Assembly: GCA_036637375.1 (NCBI GenBank)
Contig: JAVWMQ010000027.1
Location: 1 to 23,523, forward strand
DNA: 23,523 bases
Direction of reading: 5' to 3'
Source of the DNA: JAVWMQ01 sp036637375
GTDB lineage: Bacteria; Bacillota; Clostridia; Peptostreptococcales; Anaerovoracaceae
Shown: piece by piece, positions 1-7,637 of the stretch
Position numbering within the stretch: position 1 is the stretch's first letter
Layout of the letters: each line of letters starts with the position of its first letter
Notes under the pieces: generated by a model
Told to the model about the DNA's origin: nothing
Databases searched by the model: none
What the model saw: only the letters and a program-made list of their open reading frames with translations
Translations under genes and position numbers: made by a program

Positions 1-14
1 GTTACATTATACTA

Positions 15-356
15 TCAACCGGGTGGCCATGTCAACTTCCTCTTTCCTAAAATATGAAAATGTAGGTGTTTTACCGTCTGAAAACCATCTTCACCACAGT
101 TAATTACCACTCTATACCCATTATCTAGTCCTAATTCCGCAGCTATATCCTTTATCTTGATCATCATGTGTCCAAGAATTTCGGAATCTTCCACTTCAAT
201 AGCATCTGTTGATTCTATATGTTTCTTTGGAATCAACAAAACATGAACTGGAGCTTGAGGTTCTAAATCATGAAAACAATAAACAAGTTCATCCTCATAA
301 ACCATATTTGAAGGTATTTCTTTTTTAGCTATTTTGCAAAATATACAATTTTCCAT
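15..356 (-). CDS. HIT-family (histidine triad) nucleotide hydrolase, HinT-like
   Basis: This is a 113-residue protein of the usual length for the HinT branch of the histidine triad family. These are cytoplasmic homodimers that hydrolyse nucleoside phosphoramidates and related AMP adducts; the physiological substrate is generally unclear. The triad is seen as HLHFHIL at residues 97-103 (His97, His99, His101). The N-terminus has the CxxC pair Cys4/Cys7, and the C-terminus has the typical WPPG ending. Most relatives read LGG just after the triad, while this one reads LGK, a small change near the active site. The ATG follows an AAGGAGAGG ribosome binding site. It is 54 bases downstream of the tlpA-like gene, and a candidate promoter in that gap suggests it may be expressed separately. 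The family call is firm, the substrate is not known. Confidence 0.95.
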   Translation of the reverse strand: MENCIFCKIAKKEIPSNMVYEDELVYCFHDLEPQAPVHVLLIPKKHIESTDAIEVEDSEILGHMMIKIKDIAAELGLDNGYRVVINCGEDGFQTVKHLHFHILGKRKLTWPPG

Positions 357-390
357 TTTCCTCTCCTTCCATTAAATAAAACTTATAAAA

Positions 391-418
391 AGTATAACAT
401 AAGATTTTAATTAATCAA
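391..418 (-). promoter_or_regulatory. candidate sigma-A promoter for the HIT gene
   Basis: On the minus strand TTGATT (413-418, overlapping the end of the upstream gene) is followed after 16 bases by TATACT (391-396). This lies about 35 bases before the HIT start codon. The spacer is one base short of ideal and the region is AT-rich, so a chance match is possible. Confidence 0.4.
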
Positions 419-986
419 TAATATCATCTAATATTTTCTCCCATGCCTTATAATCATATGAACCTGTAATAATTTCTGAGACAACATTGCCTTTATTATC
501 TACAACAAAGCAAACTGGTAAACTAATTATATCCTTTAAAACAGTTTCTTTTACACTATTAGGCATTGTAATGTTTTGATAATTAACTTTAGCTTTTTTT
601 ATTATTTCTCGACCTTCTCTTATTTTTTTCGAATCAATCTTACCATAGTCATCAACACTATCTATCATTATCCCCAACACTCCAAAATTCCCGCTTTTAT
701 ATTTTTCATAAATTTTTTGAAGGGGTTCCATTTGTTTAATACAAGCCTGGCAATCTGTACCCCAAAGAGTAACTAGAGTATATTTTGTATTTTTGATTAG
801 TTTGTCAGTAACTTTTTTACCATTTAAGTCCTCAACCTCAAATCCAGCCAAAATTTCCCTATAAATTCTTGGTGTATCTTTAATTAAATCTGAACTTTTA
901 TTTTGTCCTACATTGCTTCCACACGCCGTAATAAATAGCATAATGCACATAACTAGTAAAAAAAGTCTACATAATTTATTTATCAT
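411..986 (-). CDS. TlpA/ResA-like thioredoxin-fold lipoprotein
   Basis: This is a predicted lipid-anchored, extracytoplasmic thiol-disulfide protein of 191 residues. A basic start and hydrophobic segment (residues 8-19) run into the lipobox ITAC, with Cys22 as the lipidation site. The thioredoxin-like domain starts near residue 45, and its redox motif is CQAC (Cys79-Cys82) after WGTD. A cis-proline loop reads LPVCFVV, with an unusual extra cysteine beside the proline, followed by DNKGNV as in TlpA/ResA/AhpC-TSA proteins. The start ATG overlaps the mtaB stop as ATGA, with no strong ribosome binding site, which suggests translational coupling. No CcdA-type electron donor or cytochrome gene is nearby, so the redox partner is unknown. 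The fold and lipoprotein status are well supported, while the role is inferred only as extracytoplasmic thiol reduction or oxidation. Confidence 0.85.
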   Translation of the reverse strand: MINKLCRLFLLVMCIMLFITACGSNVGQNKSSDLIKDTPRIYREILAGFEVEDLNGKKVTDKLIKNTKYTLVTLWGTDCQACIKQMEPLQKIYEKYKSGNFGVLGIMIDSVDDYGKIDSKKIREGREIIKKAKVNYQNITMPNSVKETVLKDIISLPVCFVVDNKGNVVSEIITGSYDYKAWEKILDDIID

Positions 987-2263
987 AACGAAACCATTAT
1001 CCCATCACTATACACATCATTTATATGGACTTGCACTATTTGATTTTTTAGGTTAGCTCCTGTTTCTTCGTCACATTTCAAATATACTTTAATATAATTA
1101 TCTGTGTATCCTGTCAAAAAACCATCTTCTAAGTATTCTTCAAATAAAACCTTTCTATGTTTACCTATGTTTCCAGCAAAAAAGTTTCTTGCCACTTTAT
1201 CGCCTTTAGCAATAAGTCTTTCACTTCTTTCTTTTTTTACTACAGGAGAATTCTGGTTGTCCATATCAGCTGCCGCAGTACCTTTTCGTATAGAATATTT
1301 AAAGGCATGAACTTTCCCAAAATTTGCACGACTTATCATCTCTAGTGAATCTTCAAAATCTTTTTCTGTTTCACCTGGAAATCCTACTATTATGTCTGTC
1401 GTAATTCCGTAATCCTCATCAAATTCCCTTAAAGTTTCTACAATTTCTAAATATTCTTCCCTATCATAACGTCTGTTCATCGCCTTTAGAATATTATCAG
1501 ATCCACTTTGCATTGAAAGGTGTAAATGATGACAAAGCTTATCAAACTTAAACAAACTTTTAACATAATCACTATTAACAACTGTCGGTTCTAAGGAGCT
1601 TAATCTAATTCTAAAGTCGCCCTGAATTTTTTCTAGTTCCTCTAAAATTTCGTAAAGATTTTCGCATAATGCAGTATTAATTCCAGTCAAAATAATCTCT
1701 TTAAAACCCTTTTCTATTAATGTTTTCGCCTCTAAAATAACATCTTTCGTACTTCTACTTCTAACCTGTCCTCTTGCGTAAGGTATGATACAATATGAAC
1801 AAAATCTATTACATCCTTCTTGAATCTTGATGTATGCTCTAGTTCGGCTTTCCATAGAAGTAATTACTCCAGTTTCATCATATACTTTTAATTCATCGTA
1901 CGATAAAATATGTTGTTCTTTTTGTCCTTTAAAGTTCCTTACATACTCAAGGATATTGCTCTTTTCATTTGTACCACAAACAATATCAACCCCTTCTATT
2001 TCAGAAACTTCCTCGCCATTAACCTGAGCATAACAACCTGTTACAACAACAATGCTCTCTGGATTAATTTTTTTCATTTTTCGTATATATTGCCTAGACT
2101 TTCTGTCAGCTAAGCTTGTCACAGTGCAAGTGTTAATAACATATACATCTGAGAAATCATTCTCCCCTACAACACTATACCCATTTTTAACAAAATTTTC
2201 TTTAATCGCTTCTGTTTCGTATTGATTGACTTTGCAGCCTAATGTGTGAAATGCTACTTTCAT
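983..2263 (-). CDS. mtaB: tRNA (N6-L-threonylcarbamoyladenosine(37)-C2)-methylthiotransferase MtaB
   Basis: MtaB is a radical-SAM enzyme that inserts a methylthio group at C2 of t6A37, giving ms2t6A37 in ANN-decoding tRNAs (notably tRNA-Lys) and stabilising codon pairing. The 426 residues show the MiaB-family plan. The N-terminal methylthiotransferase domain has three cluster cysteines (Cys10 in HTLGCKVNQYE, Cys46 in NTCTVT, Cys77 in GCYAQV). The radical-SAM domain has CNRFCSYC (Cys151, Cys155, Cys158), and a TRAM-like C-terminus follows. The GCKVNQYE signature is typical of MtaB (B. subtilis YqeV) and unlike MiaB or RimO. It starts 6 bases after the corC-like gene with an AAGGA about 13 bases upstream, rather far, so expression may rely on coupling. 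Its stop overlaps the next gene by four bases. Two further tRNA modification genes sit just upstream. Confidence 0.94.
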   Translation of the reverse strand: MKVAFHTLGCKVNQYETEAIKENFVKNGYSVVGENDFSDVYVINTCTVTSLADRKSRQYIRKMKKINPESIVVVTGCYAQVNGEEVSEIEGVDIVCGTNEKSNILEYVRNFKGQKEQHILSYDELKVYDETGVITSMESRTRAYIKIQEGCNRFCSYCIIPYARGQVRSRSTKDVILEAKTLIEKGFKEIILTGINTALCENLYEILEELEKIQGDFRIRLSSLEPTVVNSDYVKSLFKFDKLCHHLHLSMQSGSDNILKAMNRRYDREEYLEIVETLREFDEDYGITTDIIVGFPGETEKDFEDSLEMISRANFGKVHAFKYSIRKGTAAADMDNQNSPVVKKERSERLIAKGDKVARNFFAGNIGKHRKVLFEEYLEDGFLTGYTDNYIKVYLKCDEETGANLKNQIVQVHINDVYSDGIMVSL

Positions 2264-2269
2264 ATAATT

Positions 2270-3640
2270 CTATTTTTCCTTTTCTTCATCTATCGTCTCA
2301 TCTTCTTTAAGATTAGACAATTTATTTATTATTAAAACTACTCTTTCTATTCTTCTATCCTTCACAGATTCAACAACAAACTCCAGGTTTTCATAATTTA
2401 CAATTATTTTTTCACTCATATCATCTGGAGGGATTTCTCCCAAAATATCAATAATTAAGCCACCCACAGTTTCACTTGTTTCCGATGTTAAATTTAAGTT
2501 CAGTTTTTCATTTACATCATCAAGATCCATGAATCCATCAATTAGATACTTGTTTTCTCCAATTTGTTCAATGTCATGTTCTTCTTCATCATACTCATCG
2601 TCAATATCGCCCATAACTTCTTCTACTATATCTTCCATGGTTACAATTCCACTAAATCCACCATATTCATCAATTAAAATAGCAATATGCTGTTTAGTCT
2701 TTTGCAACTCAAAAAATAATGAGTCAATATTCTTTGTTTCAGGTACCAAAAATGGATCACGCAAAATACTTTTGATGTCCACATTCTCAAAACCATCTTC
2801 TCTAGCTTTAATAAGATAGTCTTTAATATTTAAAATGCCAATAATATTATCACTATCATCTTCATAAACAGGAATCCTTGAGTATCTTAATTCCATTAAC
2901 TCATCTATATACTCTTCAGTTTCATCAAGAATATCAATTGAAAAAACATCAGTTCTCGGCGTCATTACTTCATATGCCAATTTATCATCAAAGGCAAAAA
3001 TAGAATTAATCATTTTTTTGCCTTCTTCTTTTAGGGCCCCTGTTTCTTGCCCTACCTCAAGCATTGACATAACATTTTCTTCTGAAAAGCTTTCATCGTA
3101 AATGCCTGTACCTTGCCTTACTATTTTCAACATTACGTTTGTAAAAAACTTAATTATTACAACAAATGGCAATAATATAGTTGTACATACATTAACAAAT
3201 CCAATTAGCTTCAAAGATACCTTTTCAGGATGTTTTATAGCTATTTGCCTAGGCAAAAAAATTACAAATACAAGAAACCAAATTGAAACTATAAGAGTAA
3301 TAAATAAAATAGATAGTTGCCCAGAATACGGCAAATTCTTGCTATTTAGATAATCTCCCAATGCAAATTGAAACGAAGTTGCAATCATTTCACCAAGAAG
3401 CAATCCAAAAAAGGTTAAAGCTACAAAAGTTGTCGCCAAAAGCTTTGATGGATTGTCTATTAATAGCAATATTTTTTTTGCTCTAATATCCCCGTCTTCC
3501 GCCATTTCTCTAATAATATTCCTATTAACCGAGTATACGGCTTTTTGTGCTGCCGAAAGCAAACTACATATAAATAGAATTACAGCAGCTACAATAATTT
3601 CAATACCAATAATTAATGAAAGACTCGGCGCATCGCTCAT
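2270..3640 (-). CDS. CNNM/CorC (hemolysin C) family membrane protein with CBS pair; metal-site residues altered
   Basis: This 456-residue protein has the CNNM/CorC order of domains. A DUF21 membrane domain has hydrophobic segments near residues 8-30, 65-95, 112-130 and 145-175. A cytosolic CBS pair covers roughly 215-350, including the conserved VMTPRTDVFSID and the second-CBS motif ILIDEYGGFSGIVTMEDIVEE. A CorC_HlyC domain follows (about 370-445), then an acidic tail. Relatives are linked to Mg2+ export or magnesium homeostasis. By eye, conserved membrane-domain positions are changed: the usual S-x-S-E-x-A reads SAAQKA (29-34), the Asn-rich G-N-x stretch reads VALT (73-76), and GExxPK reads VIFLPR (126-131). 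Loss of the Asn and Glu would remove metal ligands, so a transport role is doubtful. The start is fixed by an AAGGAG lying in the last codons of the upstream gene. The family is firm, the function uncertain. Confidence 0.88.
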   Translation of the reverse strand: MSDAPSLSLIIGIEIIVAAVILFICSLLSAAQKAVYSVNRNIIREMAEDGDIRAKKILLLIDNPSKLLATTFVALTFFGLLLGEMIATSFQFALGDYLNSKNLPYSGQLSILFITLIVSIWFLVFVIFLPRQIAIKHPEKVSLKLIGFVNVCTTILLPFVVIIKFFTNVMLKIVRQGTGIYDESFSEENVMSMLEVGQETGALKEEGKKMINSIFAFDDKLAYEVMTPRTDVFSIDILDETEEYIDELMELRYSRIPVYEDDSDNIIGILNIKDYLIKAREDGFENVDIKSILRDPFLVPETKNIDSLFFELQKTKQHIAILIDEYGGFSGIVTMEDIVEEVMGDIDDEYDEEEHDIEQIGENKYLIDGFMDLDDVNEKLNLNLTSETSETVGGLIIDILGEIPPDDMSEKIIVNYENLEFVVESVKDRRIERVVLIINKLSNLKEDETIDEEKEK

Positions 3641-3641
3641 T

Positions 3642-4871
3642 TTATTTCTCCTTTCGCATTCTTAAAATAAAGTTTTTAGCTACTGGCTTGTCCATCTTTA
3701 TTCTCAAAATTTGCTGTGGATGTGGTGCACTCTCGATATCATTTCCTTCTTCATCCTGAAGTACAGATAATTTTTGTGTAAAAAAGTCTGTATACGGTCC
3801 AAATACTTCAATTTCATCTCCAAGTACCATCTTATTTCTCTGTTCAACTATTGCGATTTGAGTTTCCTGATCATAATCTTTAACCAATCCTACAAATGAA
3901 TATTCCCTTTCATATGCACTAGTGTTATAGTTTTGCGCTTCATTATCAGCCTTATCATAATAGAATCCAGTTGTAAATTCCCTGTGACTAACTTTTTTTA
4001 ACTCTGTCATCCATTCCTGTTTAAATTCATAATTTTGTGGATCATTATAATAAGCATCCAATGCCTTTCTATAAACAGAAACAACTGTTGCTACATAAAA
4101 CGCACTCTTCATTCTTCCTTCAATTTTTGCAGATGATATCCCAGACTTCACTAGATCCGGAATATGTTCAATCATACAAAGATCTTTTGAGTTCATAATA
4201 TATGTTCCTCTTTCGTCTTCATATACTGGGTAATATTCATTTGGTCTTTGTTCTTCAACTAAGTTATATTTCCATCTACAAGGATGTGCACACTCGCCTC
4301 TATTAGCATCTCTTTGAATCATAAAATTACTCAAAAGACATCTACCAGAATACGAAATACACATTGCACCATGCATAAACGCCTCAGTATCAAGCTCTGC
4401 CGGAATATTTTCTCGCATAGTTATCATTTCATCTAGGCTTAACTCTCTAGCCAAAACTACTCTCTTAACTCCTTGTTTGCTCCAAAACTCTGCAGTTTTG
4501 TAGTTTGTCATATTAGCCTGAGTACTTAAATGAACCTCAGCATTTGGTATTATATCCATAACAAGAGCAATCGTTCCTGGATCAGATACAATAAAAGCAT
4601 CAATACCTAGATCTTTAATGTCCTCTAAGTATGCTATTAATTCATCAATATCATAGTTGTGTGGAAAAATATTCAATGCTAAATGGCACTTTTTACCTCT
4701 TGCGTGTACATATTCTATTCCCTCAATCATTTCTTCTCTACTGAAGTTGCCAGCACCTGCTCTAAGGCTAAAAACTTCTCCGCCTAAGTATACAGCATCA
4801 GCACCATATTCTATTGCTATTTTTAATTTTTCAAGATCTCCTGCTGGAGCTAATAATTCAATTTTTTTCAT
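3642..4871 (-). CDS. trhP: U32-family protein, likely tRNA 5-hydroxyuridine synthase TrhP
   Basis: The protein has 409 residues. The U32 family is annotated as collagenase-like peptidase, but characterised members (TrhP, RlhA, UbiU/UbiV) are Fe-S, prephenate-dependent hydroxylases. TrhP makes 5-hydroxyuridine at tRNA position 34. The core motif MHGAMCISYSGRCLLS (about 166-181) is followed by RGECAHPCRW. Cysteines 171, 178, 194 (or 198) and 232 match the spacing of the four cluster ligands in UbiU. A C-terminal beta domain (about 320-405, GDEIEVFGPY) is present, as in the long B. subtilis paralogue YrrO. The neighbour upstream is the methyltransferase that acts on the product, which supports TrhP over a peptidase. 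B. subtilis has two U32 genes here (yrrN, yrrO), this locus only one. The binding site before the ATG is a modest GGTGG. Confidence 0.87.
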   Translation of the reverse strand: MKKIELLAPAGDLEKLKIAIEYGADAVYLGGEVFSLRAGAGNFSREEMIEGIEYVHARGKKCHLALNIFPHNYDIDELIAYLEDIKDLGIDAFIVSDPGTIALVMDIIPNAEVHLSTQANMTNYKTAEFWSKQGVKRVVLARELSLDEMITMRENIPAELDTEAFMHGAMCISYSGRCLLSNFMIQRDANRGECAHPCRWKYNLVEEQRPNEYYPVYEDERGTYIMNSKDLCMIEHIPDLVKSGISSAKIEGRMKSAFYVATVVSVYRKALDAYYNDPQNYEFKQEWMTELKKVSHREFTTGFYYDKADNEAQNYNTSAYEREYSFVGLVKDYDQETQIAIVEQRNKMVLGDEIEVFGPYTDFFTQKLSVLQDEEGNDIESAPHPQQILRIKMDKPVAKNFILRMRKEK

Positions 4872-4889
4872 TTATTTTACCACCACTTT

Positions 4890-5543
4890 TTATTTTATAT
4901 AACTAATACTCACACCATCTCCAACTGCAAGAATTGAAGTGTGTACATCTTCAAGAGATGTAATATACTCTAAAAACTCTCTCATATTTTTTATATTTGT
5001 GCGGTGCTTATCATGGGTATCATATACAGAATCTACCGTCATACCTCTTTGTAGCACATTATCACAAATTACTATAGAACCAGATTTAGTCATCTTTCTA
5101 ATTTCTTCCCAAAACTTCATATAGTGACTTTTGGCTGCATCAATAAACACTAGATCAAAACTAGATGAATTCTGAGCAAGTATCTCCAATTCCTCTCTTG
5201 CATCACCAAAAATAATGTCGATATTTTCATCATGACCTAAGTCCTCTATGTTTTTGATAGCTGCATCATACATAAATTCACTTCGTTCTAATGTTATTAT
5301 TTTGGCATCATTTATTATTTCTGCCATAACGCTTGCCGAATACCCTATTGCAGTACCAATCTCCAAAACATTTTTAGGTCTTGTCATTTGCAAAATACTT
5401 ATCAACAAACTCTCTGTTTCTTTTTGTATTATTGGAATATTATTTTCTTCTGCATATATTCTAAGGTCATTAAACTTTTTATTTAATCCCTTAAATAAAC
5501 TATCTGTGTAATCTGTTATCTTTTTATTTGTAATGTTTTTCAT
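4890..5543 (-). CDS. trmR: SAM-dependent O-methyltransferase, likely tRNA 5-hydroxyuridine methyltransferase TrmR
   Basis: This 217-residue class I methyltransferase is of the AdoMet_MTase_3/COG4122 type, a family of cation-dependent O-methyltransferases. Motif I is VLEIGTAIGYSA (59-70), an acidic ribose-binding residue lies in TLERSEF (84-90), and the post-II motif is LVFIDAAKSHY (131-141), with Asp135 a probable metal ligand. In B. subtilis the orthologue TrmR (YrrM) methylates ho5U34 to mo5U34 in tRNAs that read NNU, NNA and NNG codons of four-codon boxes. The order mltG-trmR-U32 is the same as B. subtilis yrrL-yrrM-yrrN/O, which is the main reason for the specific name. An AGAGGA sits before the ATG. 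It starts 10 bases after mltG and ends 18 bases before trhP, so it is probably in one transcript with both. Confidence 0.87.
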   Translation of the reverse strand: MKNITNKKITDYTDSLFKGLNKKFNDLRIYAEENNIPIIQKETESLLISILQMTRPKNVLEIGTAIGYSASVMAEIINDAKIITLERSEFMYDAAIKNIEDLGHDENIDIIFGDAREELEILAQNSSSFDLVFIDAAKSHYMKFWEEIRKMTKSGSIVICDNVLQRGMTVDSVYDTHDKHRTNIKNMREFLEYITSLEDVHTSILAVGDGVSISYIK

Positions 5544-5553
5544 TTGTTCCTCT

Positions 5554-6588
5554 CTATTTTTTGCCTGGGTTTTTCTTTATATACTCTTTGTATGCTTTAT
5601 CAAATTTTGCTTTGTCTTTTAAAAACTCTTCATATGTAACGCTAAATACATTAGTGCCATCAAGTTTTTCGCTAGCTACAAAATAAATATATTTAGACTT
5701 TGCAGGGTTTAAAGCAGCTTCAATTGAAGCTTTACCTGGAGAACAAATAGGTCCTGGTGGCAAGCCTTTATTCTTATACGGATTATATTTTGAATCTACT
5801 TTTGTATCTTCAAGACTTGCTTTAATTTTATCTTCTTTATGTATATATGCAAGTATTGAGTCCATTTGAAGTGGCATATTCACCTTTAATCTATTATATA
5901 TTACACTGGCAACTTTTGCCTTGTCCTCATCAGTTCTTGCTTCTTTTTCAACAATCGAAGCAACCGTCATAACTTGATGAACGGATAAATTTAATTCTTT
6001 AGCTTTTTTATAATATTCTTCTGTAAAAATATTATCAAAACGTTTAAGCATAATATCAATTACTTCATGAGCACTTGGATCAAGGCTAACTTGATATTGA
6101 TCTGGGTACAAGAACCCCTCTAAGCGTGTTGCTCCTTTTGGCGCATCCCTCAAAAATTCGTAATCAAATTTACCATTAGCAACTTCATTTAAAAACTCTT
6201 TGCTCGTTATTATATCTTTTGATTCAAATATCTTTATATTCTTTTCAATTGAATTACCTTCAGGAATAGTAAAAATTTTGCCAGTAGTTTTTCCATCTAC
6301 AATTAATTGCATTTGTTCTTTCATTGACATACTTTTTTTAAGACCATAAGAACCAGCCTTATATTTGCCATCATAACCAAATAATTTAGAGTTAATCTTA
6401 AAAATCATTGTGTTTCTAATCAAGCCTTCTTCTTTTAATTTTGCAGCAATTGCATTAGAGCCACTCCCCTGTTCAATTTGCACAATCTGAAGTTGGTTAT
6501 TTTTGCCATCAACTGGTCCAGAAAGATACCAAAACGCACCGCCACAAACTAGCAATATAATAATTATAATCAATATTCCCTTTTTCAT
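5554..6588 (-). CDS. mltG: endolytic transglycosylase MltG (YceG-like)
   Basis: MltG cleaves nascent peptidoglycan glycan strands inside the chain and is thought to set their length by terminating synthesis. The 344-residue protein has a short cytoplasmic start, one membrane anchor (about residues 4-20), a LysM-like region and the YceG catalytic domain. The signature LEGFLYPDQY (about 156-165) and VASIVEKEA are present, with catalytic Glu214, plus NRLKVNMPLQMDS and GLPPGPICSPG. I use the ATG at 6588: it is preceded by GGAGG with a five-base spacer, while the GTG four codons earlier would place that site inside the gene. A hairpin lies between efp and this gene. No separate promoter is evident in the 58-base gap, so it may depend on read-through. 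Confidence 0.94.
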   Translation of the reverse strand: MKKGILIIIIILLVCGGAFWYLSGPVDGKNNQLQIVQIEQGSGSNAIAAKLKEEGLIRNTMIFKINSKLFGYDGKYKAGSYGLKKSMSMKEQMQLIVDGKTTGKIFTIPEGNSIEKNIKIFESKDIITSKEFLNEVANGKFDYEFLRDAPKGATRLEGFLYPDQYQVSLDPSAHEVIDIMLKRFDNIFTEEYYKKAKELNLSVHQVMTVASIVEKEARTDEDKAKVASVIYNRLKVNMPLQMDSILAYIHKEDKIKASLEDTKVDSKYNPYKNKGLPPGPICSPGKASIEAALNPAKSKYIYFVASEKLDGTNVFSVTYEEFLKDKAKFDKAYKEYIKKNPGKK

Positions 6589-6593
6589 ATATA

Positions 6594-6598
6594 CCTCC
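6594..6598 (-). promoter_or_regulatory. ribosome binding site deciding the mltG start
   Basis: GGAGG on the minus strand lies five bases before the ATG at 6588. A longer reading frame begins at a GTG just upstream (6600) but has no site of its own and would swallow this one. Confidence 0.85.
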
Positions 6599-6606
6599 AC
6601 TTATCT

Positions 6607-6636
6607 CAAAATGGGACGCAATACCTTGCGCCCCAT
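6607..6636 (-). terminator. hairpin after efp, weak intrinsic terminator or attenuator
   Basis: On the minus strand the arms ATGGGGCGCAA and TTGCGTCCCAT form an 11-bp stem (one G-U pair) around a GGTA loop at 6611-6636. It is followed by only three to four T residues before a G. The stem is strong and GC-rich, but the U-tract is short, so partial termination is likely. It sits 11 bases after the efp stop and about 23 bases before the mltG start. Confidence 0.7.
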
Positions 6637-6646
6637 CAGGTAATTA

Positions 6647-7207
6647 TTATTTAGATCTTCCTAAGTAGTCACCAGATCTTGTATCAATCTGAATAACTTC
6701 TCCTTCTTCAATGAAAATTGGAACTTGAATAGTTGCTCCAGTTTCAACAATTGCAGCCTTTGTTACATTAGTTGCTGTATCGCCTTTAACTCCTGGTTCT
6801 GTCTCAATAACCTTTAAGTCAACAAAGTTTGGAGCTTCAACTAGGAAAGGAGCATTATTGTAGAATTTAATAGTAGCTTCATCATTTTCTCTCAAATATT
6901 TCATTGCTTCTTCTACCTTATCTTTTTGAATAGGAATCTGCTCGTAAGTTTCTCCATCCATAAAGTAGTATAAATCTCCATCTTCATATAAATACTGCAT
7001 CTGCTTAGTCTCAATATGCGCTTTTGGGAATTTGTCATTTGGGTTAAATGCATCTTCTCTTGTTGCCCCAGTTAAGATGTTTCTGTATTTTGTTCTCACA
7101 AATGCTGCACCCTTACCTGGTTTAACGTGTTGAAAATCAAGAACCACATGCGGTTCTCCATTTAACTGAAATGTAATACCTTTTCTAAAATCTCCTGCAC
7201 TTATCAT
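6647..7207 (-). CDS. efp: translation elongation factor P
   Basis: EF-P binds ribosomes stalled at proline runs, between the P and E sites, and promotes peptide bond formation. The 186-residue length is standard. It has an N-terminal KOW-like domain followed by two OB domains, and the C-terminal signature IDTRSGDYLGR. The loop that reaches the peptidyl-transferase centre reads VKPGKGAAF, with Lys32 at the tip. This matches the B. subtilis type, in which Lys32 carries 5-aminopentanol; the modification here is inferred and the modifying enzymes are not in the window. The ATG has a GGAGA site. It has its own strong promoter and is followed by a hairpin, consistent with high expression separated from the genes on either side. 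Confidence 0.97.
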   Translation of the reverse strand: MISAGDFRKGITFQLNGEPHVVLDFQHVKPGKGAAFVRTKYRNILTGATREDAFNPNDKFPKAHIETKQMQYLYEDGDLYYFMDGETYEQIPIQKDKVEEAMKYLRENDEATIKFYNNAPFLVEAPNFVDLKVIETEPGVKGDTATNVTKAAIVETGATIQVPIFIEEGEVIQIDTRSGDYLGRSK

Positions 7208-7262
7208 ATATTTTTCTCCATTTCTATAGATTATCTAACTATTTATTTTATGTACGGTATAT

Positions 7263-7291
7263 ATTATACCAAAATCGCTTTAAATTGCCAA
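7263..7291 (-). promoter_or_regulatory. sigma-A type promoter of efp
   Basis: TTGGCA (7286-7291) and TATAAT (7263-7268) on the minus strand are separated by 17 bases, close to consensus. Transcription should start near 7256, leaving a leader of about 49 bases. The 95-base gap between ylbF and efp holds nothing else except a short palindrome (GGTATA-N3-TATACC in plus orientation, 7256-7270) over the -10 element. Confidence 0.85.
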
Positions 7292-7302
7292 TACCTCAAT
7301 TA

Positions 7303-7635
7303 CTAAAGCGTCAATCCTATAACTTCGTTAAGAATATCGTATACATCTTTAACCATTATTGAAAATCTCATTTGACATTGTAAATATTCCGCTGCCAGTG
7401 GATCCTGCATCACAATAGCTGATAATTTTGATACTTCAGCCAACATATCTGCGCTTGTTTCCTGTCCAAGCATTTGTCTTGTCTGTAAATCTAACTGCTT
7501 TTTTTGAAAATCATCCATCATAGATTTTATCTCTGGTTTTTCACTAAGCTTATCCTTTGCAGCCATATATCTAATATACTCATCTGACTCTTTTATAGCT
7601 CTTTGAAGTTTATGAGCTTCTTCATATACATTCAT
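7303..7635 (-). CDS. YlbF/YmcA/YheA-family (DUF964) protein
   Basis: This 110-residue, mostly alpha-helical protein shows the features of the DUF964 family: an N-terminal helix MNVYEEAHKLQRAIKES, a central charged FQKKQLDLQTRQMLGQE around residues 43-59, and a hydrophobic C-terminal helix. B. subtilis members YlbF and YmcA join YaaT to form the Y-complex, which guides RNase Y processing and affects sporulation, biofilm and competence; YheA is a shorter member of unclear role. The length is nearest YheA, so equating it with RicF or RicA would be unsafe. It starts two bases after rnj, and its GGAGG lies in the last codons of rnj, so the two are surely co-transcribed. That supports a role with RNA decay, as inference. 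It is the last gene of the long operon. Confidence 0.82.
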   Translation of the reverse strand: MNVYEEAHKLQRAIKESDEYIRYMAAKDKLSEKPEIKSMMDDFQKKQLDLQTRQMLGQETSADMLAEVSKLSAIVMQDPLAAEYLQCQMRFSIMVKDVYDILNEVIGLTL

Positions 7636-7637
7636 TA

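Noticed and set aside
381..393. Small inverted repeat in the gap before the HIT gene as a terminator for tlpA
   Set aside because: The arms are only four AT-rich bases and no T-run follows on the minus strand; a promoter element explains the region better.
7208..7256. Possible riboswitch in the efp leader
   Set aside because: The leader is only about 49 bases and shows at most a five-base stem, too little for a known riboswitch class.
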